Below, piece after piece: positions 25,538 through 33,073 of a stretch of DNA of 64,000 bases (position 1 is its first letter; every line of letters begins with the position of its first letter). The position numbers and the translations under genes are program-made. The DNA is from Rhodopirellula baltica SH 1. GTDB lineage: Bacteria > Planctomycetota > Planctomycetia > Pirellulales > Pirellulaceae. The notes beneath the pieces were generated by a model that was not told where the DNA came from, did no database searches, and saw only the letters and a list, made by a program, of their open reading frames with translations. The stretch spans positions 5,266,001-5,330,000 of the forward strand of contig NC_005027.1 in assembly GCF_000196115.1 (NCBI RefSeq). The letters run 5' to 3'.

Positions 25538-27130
25538 TTGAAATCATCTGAATCTGGACGCCGAGATCCGCCGACGCATTGGTGGCGAATTCTTACCAAC
25601 ATTGGGCCTGGATTGATCATCGCCGGATCGATTGTGGGCAGCGGCGAACTGATCGCAACGACCAAAACCGGTGCCGAAGCTGGCTTCACATTGCTTTGGT
25701 TGATCCTGCTGGGTTGCGTGGTCAAAGTGTTCACCCAAGTCGAAATGGGGCGTTACACATTGATCAGTGGAAAAACGTCGCTGCAAGGTTTCAACGAATT
25801 GCCCGGCCCGAGACTGGGTCGCCACGGCAATTGGTTGGTTTGGGCTTGGGCGGTCATGTGGCTGGCCAGCATCGGACAACAGGGCGGGATCGTCGGCAGC
25901 GTCGGACAAGCAGTAGCGCTCACGATACCGGCCACCGCACAAGGCGTTTCAGAAAATCGTGTCGCCGACGCGGAACAACTACTGACGTTCGAACGATATG
26001 CGGCCCGATCCGAATCCGTCTCGTCCGATGACGGCACCGCCACGGATGGTTCCAACGATCCTGAATCCAACGCTTCAACTCCCCAGCGTCTCAAAGAACT
26101 CGACGCCCGAGAAACCGAGGTGGTCGCAATGCGAGTCACTCATGAACTGGAACACGGAAAAAATGAACCGCCGGACATCAAACTCTGGGCGACCATCATC
26201 ACCATTGCAACAAGCGTCCTATTGTTCGTCGGTCGGTATGGATTGATTCAAACGTTCAGCACCGTATTGGTCGGATCGTTCACGTTGCTCACGCTGATCA
26301 ACTTGTTCTTGTTGCAGGGCGAAGTCGATTACCGCGTTACAACGGAAGAATTCTTTTCCGGACTGAAAGGTGCTCTGCCCTCCTCGGCCAACGGCAGCAC
26401 CGCGCTCGCGACTGCGCTGGCAACGTTTGGCATCATCGGTGTGGGAGCCGGTGAGTTGGTCGCTTATCCGTATTGGTGCCTCGAAAAAGGCTATGCGAAG
26501 TTCACCGGCAAAGACGATGGCACACCCGAGTGGCGTGAACGGGCAGCGGGATGGATGCGAGTGATGCAGGTCGACGCTTGGGGATCCATGCTGGTTTACA
26601 CGTTTGCCACCATCGCGTTTTATTTGCTCGGTGCCGCCGTATTGCACCGTGTCGGACTGAATCCTGAGAAGTCCGATTTGGTGCGGACGTTGGCGGTGAT
26701 GTACGTGCCCGTCTTTTCGAACTGGGCCGCCGCACTGTTTTTGTTTGGTGCGATCGCGGTGCTGTACAGCACCTTCTTCGTCGCCTGTGCCGGGCACGCA
26801 CGTGTGTTCTCCGATGCCCTGCGGGTAATCGGATGGATCGACGACAGCCAAGCGACGAGAGACAAATGGGTGCGTGGTCTTGGTGCGTTTTTCCCAATCA
26901 TGAGCCTGGTGTTTTACCTCGCATTTCCTTCACCGGCGAAATTGGTTTTGATCAGCGGAGTCACCCAAGGTGTGGTGTTGCCAATGATCGCCGGTGCCGC
27001 GATTTGGTTTCGCTACAAACGCTCCGTCGATGGACTGCGTCCCGGCAAGCTTTGGGACGCCATGCTGTGGTTGTCGGGCATTGCGATGTTGATCACGGGT
27101 GTGTGGACCATCATCGCCACCGTGACATAA
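25538..27130 (+). CDS. Divergent Nramp-family transporter
   Basis: This polytopic protein of about 530 aa has the Nramp layout of about 11 helices. The substrate-site motif of helix 1, normally DPGN, reads GPGLIIAGSIVGSGELIATT, with GSGE where DPGN is expected. In helix 6 the usual MPHN region reads GVGAGELVAYPYWCLEKGY. The metal-binding residues of classical Mn/Fe Nramps are therefore missing, and the substrate may differ (another cation, or none). A polar insert (about residues 145-210, rich in Ser, Asp and Glu) interrupts the helices. The TTG at 25538 avoids overlap with the divergent RDD gene; an ATG at 25466 would add 24 residues. Confidence 0.85.
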   Translation: MKSSESGRRDPPTHWWRILTNIGPGLIIAGSIVGSGELIATTKTGAEAGFTLLWLILLGCVVKVFTQVEMGRYTLISGKTSLQGFNELPGPRLGRHGNWLVWAWAVMWLASIGQQGGIVGSVGQAVALTIPATAQGVSENRVADAEQLLTFERYAARSESVSSDDGTATDGSNDPESNASTPQRLKELDARETEVVAMRVTHELEHGKNEPPDIKLWATIITIATSVLLFVGRYGLIQTFSTVLVGSFTLLTLINLFLLQGEVDYRVTTEEFFSGLKGALPSSANGSTALATALATFGIIGVGAGELVAYPYWCLEKGYAKFTGKDDGTPEWRERAAGWMRVMQVDAWGSMLVYTFATIAFYLLGAAVLHRVGLNPEKSDLVRTLAVMYVPVFSNWAAALFLFGAIAVLYSTFFVACAGHARVFSDALRVIGWIDDSQATRDKWVRGLGAFFPIMSLVFYLAFPSPAKLVLISGVTQGVVLPMIAGAAIWFRYKRSVDGLRPGKLWDAMLWLSGIAMLITGVWTIIATVT

Positions 27131-27150
27131 GTTCCAACATCAATCTGAAC

Positions 27151-27221
27151 GTAGCCGGATTCGTCAAGAATCCGGATTCAAACGTCTTGTTGCATTCCGA
27201 ATTCTTGGCGAATCCGGCTAC
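27151..27221. repeat. 71-bp inverted-repeat element, GTAGCCGG family
   Basis: The left arm GTAGCCGGATTCGTCAAGAA (27151-27175) faces a right arm ending GGCGAATCCGGCTAC (27197-27221), a 25-bp inverted repeat with a few mismatches. It begins 20 bp after the stop of the Nramp-like gene, in a convergent gap. Confidence 0.85.
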
Positions 27222-27237
27222 GGCGTTTGTGCACCAA

Positions 27238-27364
27238 GTAGGCCATGTCTCACATGGCATCCCAGCCGATGCTTTGGAACAAAGCGAGGCGTCAATCAAA
27301 CCAACCCTCGCAAGTTCGATCAGGTAACGGCCCGCCAGCATCGCCAGGTGGGACCCTGGCCTAC
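27238..27364. repeat. 127-bp multi-hairpin element, GTAGGCCA family
   Basis: It is bounded by GTAGGCCA and TGGCCTAC. Inside are three small hairpins: GGCCATGTCTCACATGGC, GCTTTGGAACAAAGC and CCAGGTGGGACCCTGG. Partial copies recur at 47936-48041 and 48122-48175. It ends 6 bp from the stop of the phosphohexomutase gene. Confidence 0.85.
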
Positions 27365-27370
27365 GGCGAG

Positions 27371-28714
27371 TTAACCCAACAACTCGGAGGCTTGGTCGCA
27401 CAAAGAAGCGGCCTCGTCCGCGGTGGGTGCTTCGGCGATCATCCGAACAATCGGTTCGGTGTTGCTGCCGCGAACCAACAACCAACGATCCGACCATTGC
27501 AATCGCATCCCGTCACCACGTGTCGCTTCCGCGTCGGTGAACTTGGCTTCCAACTTGTCGAAGACAGCCGGCAATTGTACAGCGGAAACACCCGCTTTGC
27601 TTTTGTGAATGCTGAGCTGCGGCAACTCATCGGCCAACTCGCTGAGCGGTTTCCCGGTTCGTGCCAAGAGCGCCAACGTTTGAGCCATGCCAACAAAGCT
27701 ATCGCGAACGTAGCCCACCGCCGGATCGATCGGTCCCCCGTTGCCTTCGCCACCATAAGCCGCCTTCTTCGCAATCATCAAATCACACACGTTGGCCTCA
27801 CCCACCGCACTGCGAAATGTCTCGACGCCATGCTGTTTTGCGATCAAGGTACTCATGGAACTGGTCGCTCCGTTGATCACAATTGGGCCCGACCTACGAC
27901 CGGTCTCCATCGCTTGCCTAACGCACAACGCCAACGTGCATTCTTCGCCGATGTAGCGGCCTGTTTCGTCAATCAGAGCCAACCGATCCGCGTCGGGATC
28001 TTGGCAAAAGCCAACGACGCACTTGCGACCGGTCACATCTGCAGAAATCCCCTGCAGATTCTCAGCCGTCGGCTCGGGCGTGTGAGCGAATTTCCCTGTC
28101 GGCTCGTGGCCCATCGCTTCGACGGTGCACCCCAACGCTTCGAGCAATCGCACACCGAGCAATCCACCCGCACCGTGGTTGCTGTCGATCAGCACACGAA
28201 ATTGCTTGGCCTTGATCGCATCGACGTCGACCGTCGCCAGCACTTTTTCAAGGTGAGCTGCATGGGGATCTTCGATCGAGTCCACCTGACCAATTTTGTC
28301 GTACGTCGCCCATTGGTTCGTTCCAGCAAAGTAGGCGTCGCGAATTTTGGCTCCCGATTCAGCGTCAAGGACTCGGCCGTCGCCGCCAAACAACTTGATG
28401 CCGTTGTATTCCGGTGGGTTGTGACTGGCCGAAATCGCGATGGCACCGACAGCTCCCAATTCGCGAACCAGCACGCCGATGGTGGGAGTCGCGGCGACAT
28501 CCGCGTCGATCACGTCGCGTCCCGATGCGGTCAGTGCGGAAACGATGGCACTGCGAAGCATCGGTCCCGTTGTGCGTCCGTCGCGTCCGACCACAATTTT
28601 TCCTTCGGGCATTGATGCCGAAAACGCGGCTGCGAAACGCACGGCGACTTCGGGTGTCAGGGTTTCACCCAAGATGCCGCGAAGACCGCTGACGCTGATA
28701 ATCAATTCACTCAT
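27371..28714 (-). CDS. glmM: Phosphoglucosamine mutase / phosphomannomutase family
   Basis: This is a 447-aa alpha-D-phosphohexomutase from the ATG at 28714 (MSELIISVSGLRGI). The phosphoserine loop is ISASHNPPEYNG (Ser97), the Mg site is DPDADR, the sugar-binding loop is GGEGNGG and the phosphate-binding loop is RGSNTEPIVR. GEGNGG is the form seen in archaeal-type phosphoglucosamine/phosphomannomutases, rather than the bacterial GlmM GEQSGH form. The substrate could therefore be glucosamine-6-P or mannose-6-P. Its product would feed UDP-GlcNAc or GDP-mannose for the envelope. It is divergent from fhcA (223 bp between starts). The name glmM is a best guess. Confidence 0.85.
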   Translation of the reverse strand: MSELIISVSGLRGILGETLTPEVAVRFAAAFSASMPEGKIVVGRDGRTTGPMLRSAIVSALTASGRDVIDADVAATPTIGVLVRELGAVGAIAISASHNPPEYNGIKLFGGDGRVLDAESGAKIRDAYFAGTNQWATYDKIGQVDSIEDPHAAHLEKVLATVDVDAIKAKQFRVLIDSNHGAGGLLGVRLLEALGCTVEAMGHEPTGKFAHTPEPTAENLQGISADVTGRKCVVGFCQDPDADRLALIDETGRYIGEECTLALCVRQAMETGRRSGPIVINGATSSMSTLIAKQHGVETFRSAVGEANVCDLMIAKKAAYGGEGNGGPIDPAVGYVRDSFVGMAQTLALLARTGKPLSELADELPQLSIHKSKAGVSAVQLPAVFDKLEAKFTDAEATRGDGMRLQWSDRWLLVRGSNTEPIVRMIAEAPTADEAASLCDQASELLG

Positions 28715-28937
28715 GGGACACGCAAGTAGACTGGATCGAGGAGGATGAGGACGAGAATAAATGGTCGATGAAGGCCAACCGTGACTGCAATGGACCGCTC
28801 CATGGCGAAACATGGATCACAAGGTTCAGGGGGAGCATCGTACCAGGGACATCGGAATTCGCGTATATTCCCCGCCGAACATTCATTTCTGGCAGCCTTC
28901 GCCATCCGCTCGCCACTTCCCGCGTTTGTTTTTCACC

Positions 28938-30632
28938 ATGCTCACTGTTCTTCAAGGAAGCCGGCTGATCGATCCGTCGGCTCCTGGAGCCAAACCGGGC
29001 GGAACGATCGCGGATCTTTGGTGGAGAGATGGTTATCTCATCAAGGCTCCTGAAAAAGGAACCGTCGCCGATCAAACGATTGATGGCAGTGGATGCATCA
29101 CCATGGCGGGTGGCATCGATTTGCACACGCACATCGGCGGAGGCAAAATCACCTTGGCTCGCATGTTGTTGGGCGACCAAATGCCACCCTGGCGAGAAGC
29201 CACACGCGTCAACGGAGAAGACGCAGCCTCATGCGAGTTTCTTCCGTCAGCATCGGTGACGGCGTCGCGTTACTTGGACATGGGCTACACGACATGCTTT
29301 GAGCCCGCTGTGATTCCCTGCAACGCACGATCCGCACACGCGGAGATGGCCGACATTCGCGGACTTGATACCGGCGGATACTGCTTGCTCGGCAACGATG
29401 ACGTGTTGCTTCGACTGATCGCCGACGATGAACCACAAGAAGTCATCAATGCTTATGTGGCTTGGATGGTTCAAGCGACTCGCTGCATCGCGGTCAAGGT
29501 CGTGAACCCAGGCGGCATCAACGCATTCAAATTCAACGAACGCGAAATGGATGTGGACACCCAACATCCGAAATACGGGATCACTCCCGGCCAAATCATT
29601 CGCGTGCTGTGCAGAGCGGTTTCCGAAATTGGATTGCGACATCCGTTGCATGTTCATTGCAGTAACTTGGGTGTGCCCGGCAATATCGATTCGACGCTGG
29701 CGACGATTCGAGCCGCCGATGGCTATCCCATCCATCTGACCCACGCTCAGTTCCACAGCTATGGAACGGAAGGCCCCTACAAGTTTTCATCTTCGGCGGC
29801 GAAGTTGGCCGATGCTCTGAAAGCCAACCCCAATGTGACATTGGACGTTGGACAAATTCAGTTTGGCCAAACCGTCACGATCAGTGCGGACGCAATGCAT
29901 CAATTCGACAATCGCAACCTCGCGAAACCTCGCAAGTCAGTGTTGCTGGACATCGAATGCGAAGCTGGCTGCGGCGTGGTTCCATTCAAATACGCACGTC
30001 GCGAATTTGTGCACAGTTTGCAATGGGCGATCGGATTGGAGTTGTTCTTGATGGTCGACAACCCGTCACGAGTTTTCCTGACGACCGACCATCCCAACGG
30101 TGGTCCTTTCACGGCTTACCCGCACCTGATCGCCTTGCTCACCGATCGCTCGCTGCGAGAAACAGCGCTCTCCGAAATTCATTCCGACGCGGCAGCCGCC
30201 AGCTCACTCGCCGGCATCGATCGCGAATATTCGCTCGACGACATCGCCGTGATGACTCGGTCCGCCCCCGCATCGATTCTGGGACTATCTGATCGAGGTC
30301 GATTGCAACCGGGATGCGTGGCCGATGTGGTCGTGTACGAAGAAAACGCCAACATCGAAACCATGTTCCGTACTCCGCGAGATGTATTCAAACAGGGCGT
30401 TCGGATTCGTTCACGAGGTCAAAACGTAGAGACCGCGACCGCCGCGCGAAGAGACAGCACGCTGGTCGCCTCGGTCGAAGTCGATCCCACTTACGTCCCC
30501 AAGTTCCGAGATATGCATGCTCGGACGGGAACCTTCGCGATGGACAGATTGCAGATTTCCAAAGGTGAGATGGACGATGTGATCGGCACGCGCTTGGTCG
30601 AAACAACGTGGCCGGAGAATCAAGATGGCTGA
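28938..30632 (+). CDS. fhcA: Formyltransferase/hydrolase complex subunit A (formylmethanofuran dehydrogenase A-like)
   Basis: This 564-aa amidohydrolase-fold protein begins MLTVLQGSRLIDP. The binuclear metal site starts with GGIDLHTHIGGGKI, continues through LHVHCSNLG and THAQFHSYG, and ends at FLTTDHPNGGPF, all as in FmdA/FwdA/FhcA. In aerobic bacteria, Fhc hydrolyses formyl-methanofuran-type carriers to formate as the last step of tetrahydromethanopterin-linked formaldehyde oxidation. The start at 28938 fits the family; the frame is open upstream without similarity. The end overlaps fhcD by 8 bp. No fhcB lies next to it, unlike the common fhcABDC order in methylotrophs. Confidence 0.94.
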   Translation: MLTVLQGSRLIDPSAPGAKPGGTIADLWWRDGYLIKAPEKGTVADQTIDGSGCITMAGGIDLHTHIGGGKITLARMLLGDQMPPWREATRVNGEDAASCEFLPSASVTASRYLDMGYTTCFEPAVIPCNARSAHAEMADIRGLDTGGYCLLGNDDVLLRLIADDEPQEVINAYVAWMVQATRCIAVKVVNPGGINAFKFNEREMDVDTQHPKYGITPGQIIRVLCRAVSEIGLRHPLHVHCSNLGVPGNIDSTLATIRAADGYPIHLTHAQFHSYGTEGPYKFSSSAAKLADALKANPNVTLDVGQIQFGQTVTISADAMHQFDNRNLAKPRKSVLLDIECEAGCGVVPFKYARREFVHSLQWAIGLELFLMVDNPSRVFLTTDHPNGGPFTAYPHLIALLTDRSLRETALSEIHSDAAAASSLAGIDREYSLDDIAVMTRSAPASILGLSDRGRLQPGCVADVVVYEENANIETMFRTPRDVFKQGVRIRSRGQNVETATAARRDSTLVASVEVDPTYVPKFRDMHARTGTFAMDRLQISKGEMDDVIGTRLVETTWPENQDG

Positions 30633-31629
30633 TCCCGCCGCGACTCCCAAATCATTGTCGATTGCCTGCGTCTCGATCAAAGACACCTTTGCCGAAGCCT
30701 TTGACATGAAGGCCACCCGGCTGATCGTGACCGCGGATGATCGGCGTTGGTGCGATGAATCCGCGAGGGCAATGTGCGGGTTCGGAACCAGTGTCATCGC
30801 TTGTGGGCTTGAAATCGCGGTCGAACAAACACTGTCGCCCGAGCAGACACCCGACGGCCGCCCAGGCGTCGCGATATTGGCGTTCGGAATGTCGGGCAAA
30901 GATCTGGAAAAGCAAATTCCCCGGCGTGCTGGTCAGTGCGTTTTGACTTGTCCCACAACCGCTTTGTACGGCGGCATCCCAGGTGGTCGCGAGGTGCATC
31001 CCAAACGCGTTCCGATCGGAAAGTCCCTGCGATACTTTGGTGACGGGAACCAAATCAGCAAACAAATACAGCACTTGGATGCGGATGGAAGGTCCCGCCC
31101 CGTGCGTTACTGGCGAATTCCCGTGATGGATGGCGAATTCGTTTGCCAGCACGACGTCGGTCGAGTTGACGCGATAGGAGGTGGTAACTTCATCTTGGTC
31201 GGACGAACCATGCAGTCCGTCACCATTGCCAGTCGTGCCGCGATTGATGCGATGCGAGAATTACCTGGCATCATCACTCCGTTCCCCGGCGGAACAACTC
31301 GTAGCGGATCCAAAGTTGGATCGAAATACGCCGCATTGTTTGCGTCGACCAACGACTCGTTCTGCCCGACCTTGCGAGAAGTCACGCCATCAGAATTGCC
31401 TTCCGAGGCCAATGCGGCGATCGAAGTGGTGATTGACGGATTGTCGTTTGATGAGATCGCAGAATCCATGCGAGTTGGCATCACTGCCGCATGCGAAGCG
31501 GGTGCTTCCGAAGGGTTACTAAGCGTCTCGGCGGGTAACTATGGCGGCAAGCTTGGCCGACATCATTTCAAGCTGCACGAATTGCTTGCTGACGCATCAT
31601 CGGCCTCCGATTCAGGTGCCGAACGATGA
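30625..31629 (+). CDS. fhcD: Formylmethanofuran:tetrahydromethanopterin formyltransferase (Ftr/FhcD)
   Basis: The 334-aa product matches Ftr in length and motifs, including the segments TCPTTALYGG, RYFGDGNQISK, YWRIPVMDGEF and the glycine-rich SVSAGNYGGKLGRHHF at the C-terminus. It transfers the formyl group between tetrahydromethanopterin and the methanofuran-like cofactor. The start overlaps fhcA and its stop overlaps fhcC through ATGA, so the three genes are translationally coupled. Methanopterin-linked C1 genes are an established feature of Planctomycetes, which supports the taxonomic call. Confidence 0.94.
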   Translation: MADPAATPKSLSIACVSIKDTFAEAFDMKATRLIVTADDRRWCDESARAMCGFGTSVIACGLEIAVEQTLSPEQTPDGRPGVAILAFGMSGKDLEKQIPRRAGQCVLTCPTTALYGGIPGGREVHPKRVPIGKSLRYFGDGNQISKQIQHLDADGRSRPVRYWRIPVMDGEFVCQHDVGRVDAIGGGNFILVGRTMQSVTIASRAAIDAMRELPGIITPFPGGTTRSGSKVGSKYAALFASTNDSFCPTLREVTPSELPSEANAAIEVVIDGLSFDEIAESMRVGITAACEAGASEGLLSVSAGNYGGKLGRHHFKLHELLADASSASDSGAER

Positions 31630-32417
31630 ATCAAATCACACTGCGTCCTCGATCCGAGTTGCCCTCGTCGCTGGACGCGTCGCGAATCCGACTGGATGAA
31701 TGGATCCAACTTTCAACTCTTGAAATAGAACGCTTCGAGTTGCAATCTCGATCTGGCCCGATGGCGATCGGCGATCTTTTTGAAGTCTCCGTGCAATCCA
31801 AGGCGTCATTGCCCCGGCTGGTTTTTGATGGCTGCATGCAACGTGTTTCGGGAATCGGATTCCAACACAAGCTGGGCGAGATCCTTTGCGAGTCCAACGT
31901 TGGTGACCACGCGGGCAGTTGCATGTCGGGTGGACGCATTGTGGTGTGTGGCAATGCGGGCAATTACCTGGGTTCGCCAATCGGTTCCCGCAATGTTGGA
32001 ATGAATGGCGGCCAAATGATTGTCGAAGGATCCGCCGGTGATGATGCGGGCCATCGGATGCGTCGTGGCGAAATCTGGATTGCTGGTAACGTTGGAACGC
32101 GTCTGGCAACTTGGATGGTTGCCGGCACGATTGGCGTGGCCGGAACTTGCGGGCCAACGATCGCCTATGGAATGCGGCGAGGGACATTGATCTTTGGCCA
32201 GCCACCGACGCTCGACGAACGTCGATTCTCGACGCCCATTCCGCTGCGTTCAGCTTTCTTGGCTCTGTTGAGTCGAAACTGCGATGCGAAATGGATGACG
32301 CCCGACTTCCTGCAATCACTGGACGTCTGTCGCGGTGACCAACTGATTGATGGTCGCGGCGAAATTTGGATGCCCACATCGAGTGCTGAGTCTACGAAAA
32401 CAGGGGCGTCCACTTGA
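31626..32417 (+). CDS. fhcC: Formyltransferase/hydrolase complex subunit C
   Basis: The 263-aa product is a GXGXG-type right-handed beta-helix, like FmdC and the glutamate synthase alpha C-terminus. Turns repeat about every 19 residues, for example GRIVVCGNAGNYLGS, GGQMIVEGSAGDDAG, GEIWIAGNVGTRLA and GTIGVAGTCGPTIAYGM. It is a structural subunit of the Fhc complex that holds subunits A and B. Its last codons form part of a hairpin, so the stop lies inside a probable terminator. Confidence 0.93.
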   Translation: MNQITLRPRSELPSSLDASRIRLDEWIQLSTLEIERFELQSRSGPMAIGDLFEVSVQSKASLPRLVFDGCMQRVSGIGFQHKLGEILCESNVGDHAGSCMSGGRIVVCGNAGNYLGSPIGSRNVGMNGGQMIVEGSAGDDAGHRMRRGEIWIAGNVGTRLATWMVAGTIGVAGTCGPTIAYGMRRGTLIFGQPPTLDERRFSTPIPLRSAFLALLSRNCDAKWMTPDFLQSLDVCRGDQLIDGRGEIWMPTSSAESTKTGAST

Positions 32418-32430
32418 ATGGACACCCCTG
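32401..32430. terminator. Hairpin shared by convergent fhcC and the charged-protein gene
   Basis: CAGGGGCGTCCA and TGGACACCCCTG pair over 12 bp (one G-T) around a short loop that includes the fhcC stop. On the minus strand the stem is followed by TTTTCG. It therefore looks like an intrinsic terminator for the gene ending at 32462, and it could also stop fhc transcription. Confidence 0.7.
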
Positions 32431-32461
32431 AAATCGAATGATCGATACGAATCGGTTGGGA

Positions 32462-32890
32462 TCAAACTTCGGCTAGCTCGTCGGCTTCCTCATCGCTCCA
32501 GCTTTCTTCGCCTTCGGGAGCGTCGTTCAGGCCCAACTCTTCAAATTGCTCATCGGACAGCTTCACGTAGTTGAGCGACCGCAGGACTTCCAAGACTTCG
32601 CTGCAGGTCGGGAACATTCGGCCGGAGTCACGCTTGTAGTCGTCCATCGCTTTCATGAACTCGACTTCTTGGTCGCTGTAGTCGCGTTCGCACGTCGTTG
32701 GATCAATGTGACGACGACGTTGTTTCTTTCGACGAGGCTGGTCCATCATGCCTGCATCGCTCGCATCGGCGTTGCCATCGCGACGTTCGCTACGACGACG
32801 ATCGATGGTCACCACTTCTTCACCAACGTTCTTACCCTTGGAGCGGTTGGCGGCGGAAGTTTTTGGCGATGATTTGGCAGTCGTTGGCAT
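32462..32890 (-). CDS. Small highly charged hypothetical protein
   Basis: The 142-aa product starts [10 protein letters not shown] (ATG 32890). The N-terminal half is very basic and probably disordered ([16 protein letters not shown]). The C-terminal half is a compact helical segment, [20 protein letters not shown] followed by [17 protein letters not shown], ending in an acidic tail. The helical part with its conserved-looking Tyr, Phe and Cys residues suggests a small nucleic-acid-associated or regulatory protein, but I do not recognise it. It is convergent with fhcC and divergent from comEC, so it is probably transcribed alone. No signal peptide is present. Confidence 0.75.
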   Translation of the reverse strand: MPTTAKSSPKTSAANRSKGKNVGEEVVTIDRRRSERRDGNADASDAGMMDQPRRKKQRRRHIDPTTCERDYSDQEVEFMKAMDDYKRDSGRMFPTCSEVLEVLRSLNYVKLSDEQFEELGLNDAPEGEESWSDEEADELAEV

Positions 32891-33073
32891 GGGTTTCCTC
32901 GTGCAATAAGAAACAGTGCGAAGTCGGGAAGTGGACATTCAGTCCGATCCCTCAAAGATCTAGAAGCGTGTGACCGAGAGTTCTTGGCCGTACAATGAGT
33001 AGCACGCGGGTTAGGTTCGGGCTGAGCATTCCAGTGAGTTTGCCGACCAGGCAAACTGAAACACCGCGAAACC

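Noticed and set aside
27245-28615. 456-codon plus-strand frame opposite the phosphohexomutase
   Set aside because: It overlaps a gene with clear SASHNP, DPDADR and GEGNGG motifs and starts inside a repeat element.
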